Positions 62,201 to 64,000 of a stretch of DNA of 64,000 bases are shown in pieces. The stretch is from JAWWOL01 sp963797535 (GTDB taxonomy: Bacteria; Actinomycetota; Actinomycetes; JAWWOL01). Under the pieces are notes generated by a model. The model did not search any database, was not told where the DNA came from, and was given only the letters and a program-made list of their open reading frames with translations. Numbering within the stretch: position 1 is the first letter of the stretch; the number at the start of each line of letters is the position of its first letter. The position numbers and the translations under genes are program-made. Where the stretch lies: NCBI GenBank assembly GCA_963797535.1, contig CAWCPQ010000001.1, forward strand, positions 2,480,001 to 2,544,000, in the 5' to 3' direction.

Positions 62201-62994
62201 CCGCCGAAGCAGCAGAGGCGGAGCGCATCGCTGCCGAGCAGGCCGCCGCCGAGCTGGCAGCCGCCGACCTGGCCGCTCAGGAGGCGTTGGCCGAAGAGGC
62301 TGCCGCTGCGATCCGCGAAGAGTTTGCCCGTACGGCAGCTGACGCCGCAGCTGCTCACGCCGCCCGGGTCGCCGCTGCGGAGGAAGAAGCCGCACGTCTG
62401 GCCAGCGCCGAGCACGAGGCCGCCGCCCACGCCGCCCGGGTCGCTGCAGCGCAGGATGAAGCAGCGCAATTTGCCGCGGAGGCCGAGGCGGAGCAGGCCG
62501 CAGCCGAGGCTGCCCGGCTTCAGGCCGAGGAGGCCGCCCGGCTTCAGGCCGACGAGGAAGTGCGCCTGCTGTCCGAGGAAGCTGCCAGGATCAGCGCGCC
62601 GCCGCCTCCGCCGCCGGGTTTCCCGCCGGGCAGCGGCTTCGACGCTCCGCCGCTGGAAGACCCACTGGCGGCCTACTCGAGCTTCAGCGACAGCCCGTCT
62701 GCCGCATCGATGTTCTCCGAGATGTCCACGGCTCCTATCGACGAGCCGCCGGCCTTCGAGCCGGAAGAGGTCGAGCACGAGGAAGAGCGCGAGCCAGCAT
62801 TTGCGGGCGGCATGTCGGAGTTCAACGACACCGCGAGCCTGCTGCGTGAGCTGTCCTCACTCGGCCTCGAGGACGAGCCCGCAGGCGGACCCTCTGCACC
62901 GGCTCCTCGCACTCCGTCACCCCGTCCGGCGAGTTCGTCCGGCGCGAACGCCGGCAACGGCAAGGGCAAGCGCAAGGGGATCTTCGGCCGCTAG
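59233..62994 (+). CDS. Giant DUF4388/coiled-coil protein with 19-residue repeats
   Basis: A 1253-residue cytosolic protein. Residues 1-135 resemble DUF4388 (MQLKGDLTTTALSVLLTELA, ALVYLKTGLIYSVSAPG, RWTVGRWRFRKNE); about 190-235 look like a winged helix (WSLLCKVDNERALAELAREC). An acidic disordered stretch runs to about 430. From residue 562 to 808 there are thirteen 19-residue repeats of the form W-x-E-H-x-x-W-L-x-x-E-R-A-x-V-E without a gap. Residues 816-1121 are Ala/Glu-rich helix with AEQAEAERLA units, then PPPPPPG, and a C-terminal segment (SEFNDTASLLRELSSLGLED) with basic end KGKRKGIFGR. No enzyme motif. Likely a filamentous scaffold; DUF4388 proteins are linked to polarity and signalling in other bacteria. 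Confidence 0.85.
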   Translation: MQLKGDLTTTALSVLLTELATESVSGCLHVIDSDGEEALVYLKTGLIYSVSAPGRRPSLGARLVSSGALAPEALAEALEAQRNELQGWRLGELLVHLGFVEQPVVEAFVVEQVRDSMSDLMRWTVGRWRFRKNEKAREDVAPAMPVDDLLAEVAWRHTQWREIAPTVHGPGAVPVLSSRAPASADITLDTDAWSLLCKVDNERALAELARECGFTLYEAGQIVFRLVQAGLLDVEEDLTVESSAPTTVDPFEAPAGQAAPAETAPYNSMSDITAAVASALAGPGTEAAPEAAFVEDEEPPAAVASRLINAFGGKAAAPEAVPESADAAPERAAAGSADDTDLGELARLITSVAYGKPETTEEIDTSALIPADIEPGSMANVDQAKPEAPLSQPDTDDPFAPSIARVSEALSDLLGPQQANYDPFEQGSRTPRKKAKSAEEKPKLPAEEVARRERIRAAAAAELSAAHATAEAERRRAAGLPVEDELATVTDLQSVRAEKVDAITREAREAAELLEVEAQAWTHHGLWLKATRISAEFDAYDADEQWVLERAAEIVAAEEDAWIEYEARLAAEIDAAYEEALAEYAVRLAAEIETAAEQGWSDHADWLAAQRADVVATAWAEHHVWLGRERAAAEDEAWAMQAAWLFEQLESVESDAWSEHIDWLAAERAAVEESARTEHEAWLADERAVAEEAGWAEYQLRLTDERAAVEPTAWAEHTNWLHAERASVEEQARTDHGVWLGLERASVEDAAWQEHFGRLVDERMDVEAEAWGEHAFWLEEEAAQAELEARLEYETRMAVEVADAEIEAWVQHEALIEAEAEAARLAAEEAEAEAARLAAEEAATAEEAEAARLAAEQAEAERLAAEQAEAERLAAEQAEQAEAERLAAEQAEQAEAERLAAEQAEQAEAERIAAEQAEADRIAAEQEAAQLAAATEAAEAERLAAEHAEAVRLAEEAEAARVAAEEADAETARLAAEFAVELEAAAAAQAAEAAEAERIAAEQAAAELAAADLAAQEALAEEAAAAIREEFARTAADAAAAHAARVAAAEEEAARLASAEHEAAAHAARVAAAQDEAAQFAAEAEAEQAAAEAARLQAEEAARLQADEEVRLLSEEAARISAPPPPPPGFPPGSGFDAPPLEDPLAAYSSFSDSPSAASMFSEMSTAPIDEPPAFEPEEVEHEEEREPAFAGGMSEFNDTASLLRELSSLGLEDEPAGGPSAPAPRTPSPRPASSSGANAGNGKGKRKGIFGR

Positions 62995-63028
62995 GCCGGC
63001 GATCCGCCTCGTACGGCATCATTGCCGC

Positions 63029-63466
63029 ATGCGCTGCATCCTCCAACGCGTGACCAGAGCGAGTGTCACCATCGACGGCGACGTGGTCGGCAGCTTCGAC
63101 GAACCCGGACTCGTACTCTTGGTGGGCGTCACCCACGACGACACCCGCACCGAAGCAGAAGCCTTGGCACGTAAGGCTTTTCGACTCCGCATCATGGCTG
63201 GCGAGAAGTCCGCGGAGGACCTCGGGGCGCCGATCCTGGTGATCAGCCAATTCACGTTGTACGGGGACACCCGCAAGGGCAGGCGACCCTCCTGGCTGGC
63301 GGCTGCTGGGGGAGAAACCGCCGAGCCGCTGGTGGATCACGTCATCGCGACCTTGCGCGCAGAGGGCGCCAGGGTCGAGACCGGCCGGTTCGGCGCCGAC
63401 ATGGCGGTCGAGCTCGTCAACGACGGGCCGATGACTCTCGTGTTGGACAGTCGCGACAACCGTTAG
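63029..63466 (+). CDS. dtd: D-aminoacyl-tRNA deacylase
   Basis: A 145-residue DTD from ATG 63029: MRCILQRVTRASVTIDGDVV, the diagnostic SQFTLYGDTRKGRRPSW, and the C-terminal active-site phrase VNDGPMTLVLD (NxGPxT). It removes D-amino acids and glycine wrongly attached to tRNA, in the cytoplasm. It is convergent with ygfZ, 12 bp apart. Confidence 0.95.
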   Translation: MRCILQRVTRASVTIDGDVVGSFDEPGLVLLVGVTHDDTRTEAEALARKAFRLRIMAGEKSAEDLGAPILVISQFTLYGDTRKGRRPSWLAAAGGETAEPLVDHVIATLRAEGARVETGRFGADMAVELVNDGPMTLVLDSRDNR

Positions 63467-63478
63467 CCAGCAAGGGTT

Positions 63479-64000
63479 CTAGCTCGAGCTGACACCCAAG
63501 GCCGACCGCGGCGAACCGAGCTGCGGTCTCCTGGTCGGCTCCAGCTCGAGCTCCTCGTACGAGAGTCCGGGCAGTGCTTCGATGTTAGCCATCATCGGCT
63601 GCTCGTCGCCTTCGGCGACGCCGACGGACTCCCCGTCGGGGATGGCTCGCTTGATGACCGCGAGCGCGATCGGTCCCAGCTCGTAGTGATGAACCGCCGT
63701 GCCCAGGCGACCGACCGGCTTGCCGTCTCGGACGATGTCCGTGCCCGGACGTGGCAGCGACTCACGGCTGCCGTCGAGGTGCAGCAGCACCAGTCGCCGT
63801 GGCGGCCGGCCGAGGTTGTAGACCCTGGCCACGGTCTCCTGGCCGCGGTAGCAACCCTTGTCGAGATGGACAGCTGTCGCGAGGAAGCCGACCTCGTTGG
63901 GGATGGTTCGGTGGTCGGTCTCGAGACCAAGCCGGGGCTCACCTGCAGCGACCCGCAAGGCCTCGTACGCGGCTACTCCTGCTGGTGCGCCTGAAGACTT
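63479..64000 (-). CDS. ygfZ: YgfZ-type folate-binding protein, C-terminal part (partial at right edge)
   Basis: The frame is open to the last base of the window, so the N-terminus lies beyond it; 173 residues are visible. The diagnostic motif is HLDKGCYRGQETVARVYNLG (K-G-C-Y-x-G-Q-E) with the conserved Cys, preceded by TIPNEVGFLATAVH. YgfZ/GcvT-like proteins bind tetrahydrofolate and help iron-sulfur enzyme maturation. The C-terminal 40 residues are variable. Convergent with dtd. Confidence 0.92.
   Translation of the reverse strand, partial: KSSGAPAGVAAYEALRVAAGEPRLGLETDHRTIPNEVGFLATAVHLDKGCYRGQETVARVYNLGRPPRRLVLLHLDGSRESLPRPGTDIVRDGKPVGRLGTAVHHYELGPIALAVIKRAIPDGESVGVAEGDEQPMMANIEALPGLSYEELELEPTRRPQLGSPRSALGVSSS

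Noticed and set aside
1..64000. Prophage, insertion sequence or tRNA/rRNA genes
   Set aside because: No integrase, transposase, phage structural gene or recognisable tRNA cloverleaf was seen, although a covariance search was not possible by eye.

Overview
The window is chromosomal DNA of a high-GC Gram-positive bacterium of the phylum Actinomycetota. Supporting marks are a mycothiol gene (mshA), the small actinobacterial ribosomal protein bS22 beside a one-domain helix-turn-helix protein, a fused oleBC gene, an RsiG-type c-di-GMP-responsive anti-sigma factor, an LCP cell-wall ligase, many SigE-type ECF sigma factors and frequent GTG starts with 4-base (ATGA/GTGA) stop-start overlaps. The exact family cannot be fixed from sequence alone; the RsiG gene hints at a differentiating or formerly differentiating lineage.

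Layout. 0-2 kb: end of a beta-propeller-like protein and a quinone oxidoreductase. 2-6.6 kb: a complete long-chain olefin operon (oleA, oleBC, oleD). 6.6-7.8 kb: bS22, a small HTH protein and a secreted CAP-domain protein. 8-11.3 kb: a MacB-type efflux operon (permease, ATPase, lipoprotein adaptor). 11.3-13.1 kb: proC and proline dehydrogenase. 13.2-16 kb: a VanW-type wall protein and a conserved cysteine-rich protein. 16.1-16.6 kb: a non-coding array of six 61-bp units. 16.6-22 kb: gpmA, an ACT-domain protein, GDP-fucose synthase, UDP-glucose epimerase and mshA; mshA-gpm-proC-HTH-bS22 resembles the Rv0486-Rv0501 order of Mycobacterium tuberculosis with insertions. 22-23.3 kb: a UPF0303 protein and an SDR. 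23.4-26.9 kb: a META-domain protein, an ECF sigma factor and a six-META-domain membrane protein. 27-31.4 kb: UDP-xylose synthase, polyprenyl-type glycosyltransferase, methyltransferase and LCP ligase (envelope polymers). 31.4-33.7 kb: a secreted propeller and a TauE-type exporter. 33.8-37.6 kb: a GntR regulator divergent from a coupled amide-degradation operon. 38-41.5 kb: a two-component system and a two-gene ABC transporter. 41.6-41.9 kb: a second array of the same 61-bp repeat family. 41.9-47.6 kb: two back-to-back paralogous cassettes of ECF-SnoaL sigma factor plus DHA2-type MFS exporter. 47.7-50.1 kb: PaiB, an APH-fold kinase and a 2-oxoglutarate oxygenase. 50.2-51.9 kb: a second ECF sigma/META-domain pair. 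52-54.3 kb: a second NarL-type two-component system. 54.3-58.3 kb: small conserved proteins, hydrolase, DUF2516, GNAT and EamA exporter. 58.4-63 kb: rsiG divergent from a giant DUF4388/coiled-coil gene. 63-64 kb: dtd and the edge of ygfZ.

The least ordinary items are (1) two distant arrays built on one 61-bp architecture with inverted ends; (2) thirteen gap-free 19-residue repeats inside the 1253-aa DUF4388 protein; (3) two separate ECF-sigma loci whose cognate membrane partner carries tandem META domains outside the membrane; and (4) seven conserved genes that each carry an apparent one-base insertion (one of them two), always +1, which most likely reports insertion-biased sequencing error but deserves checking.
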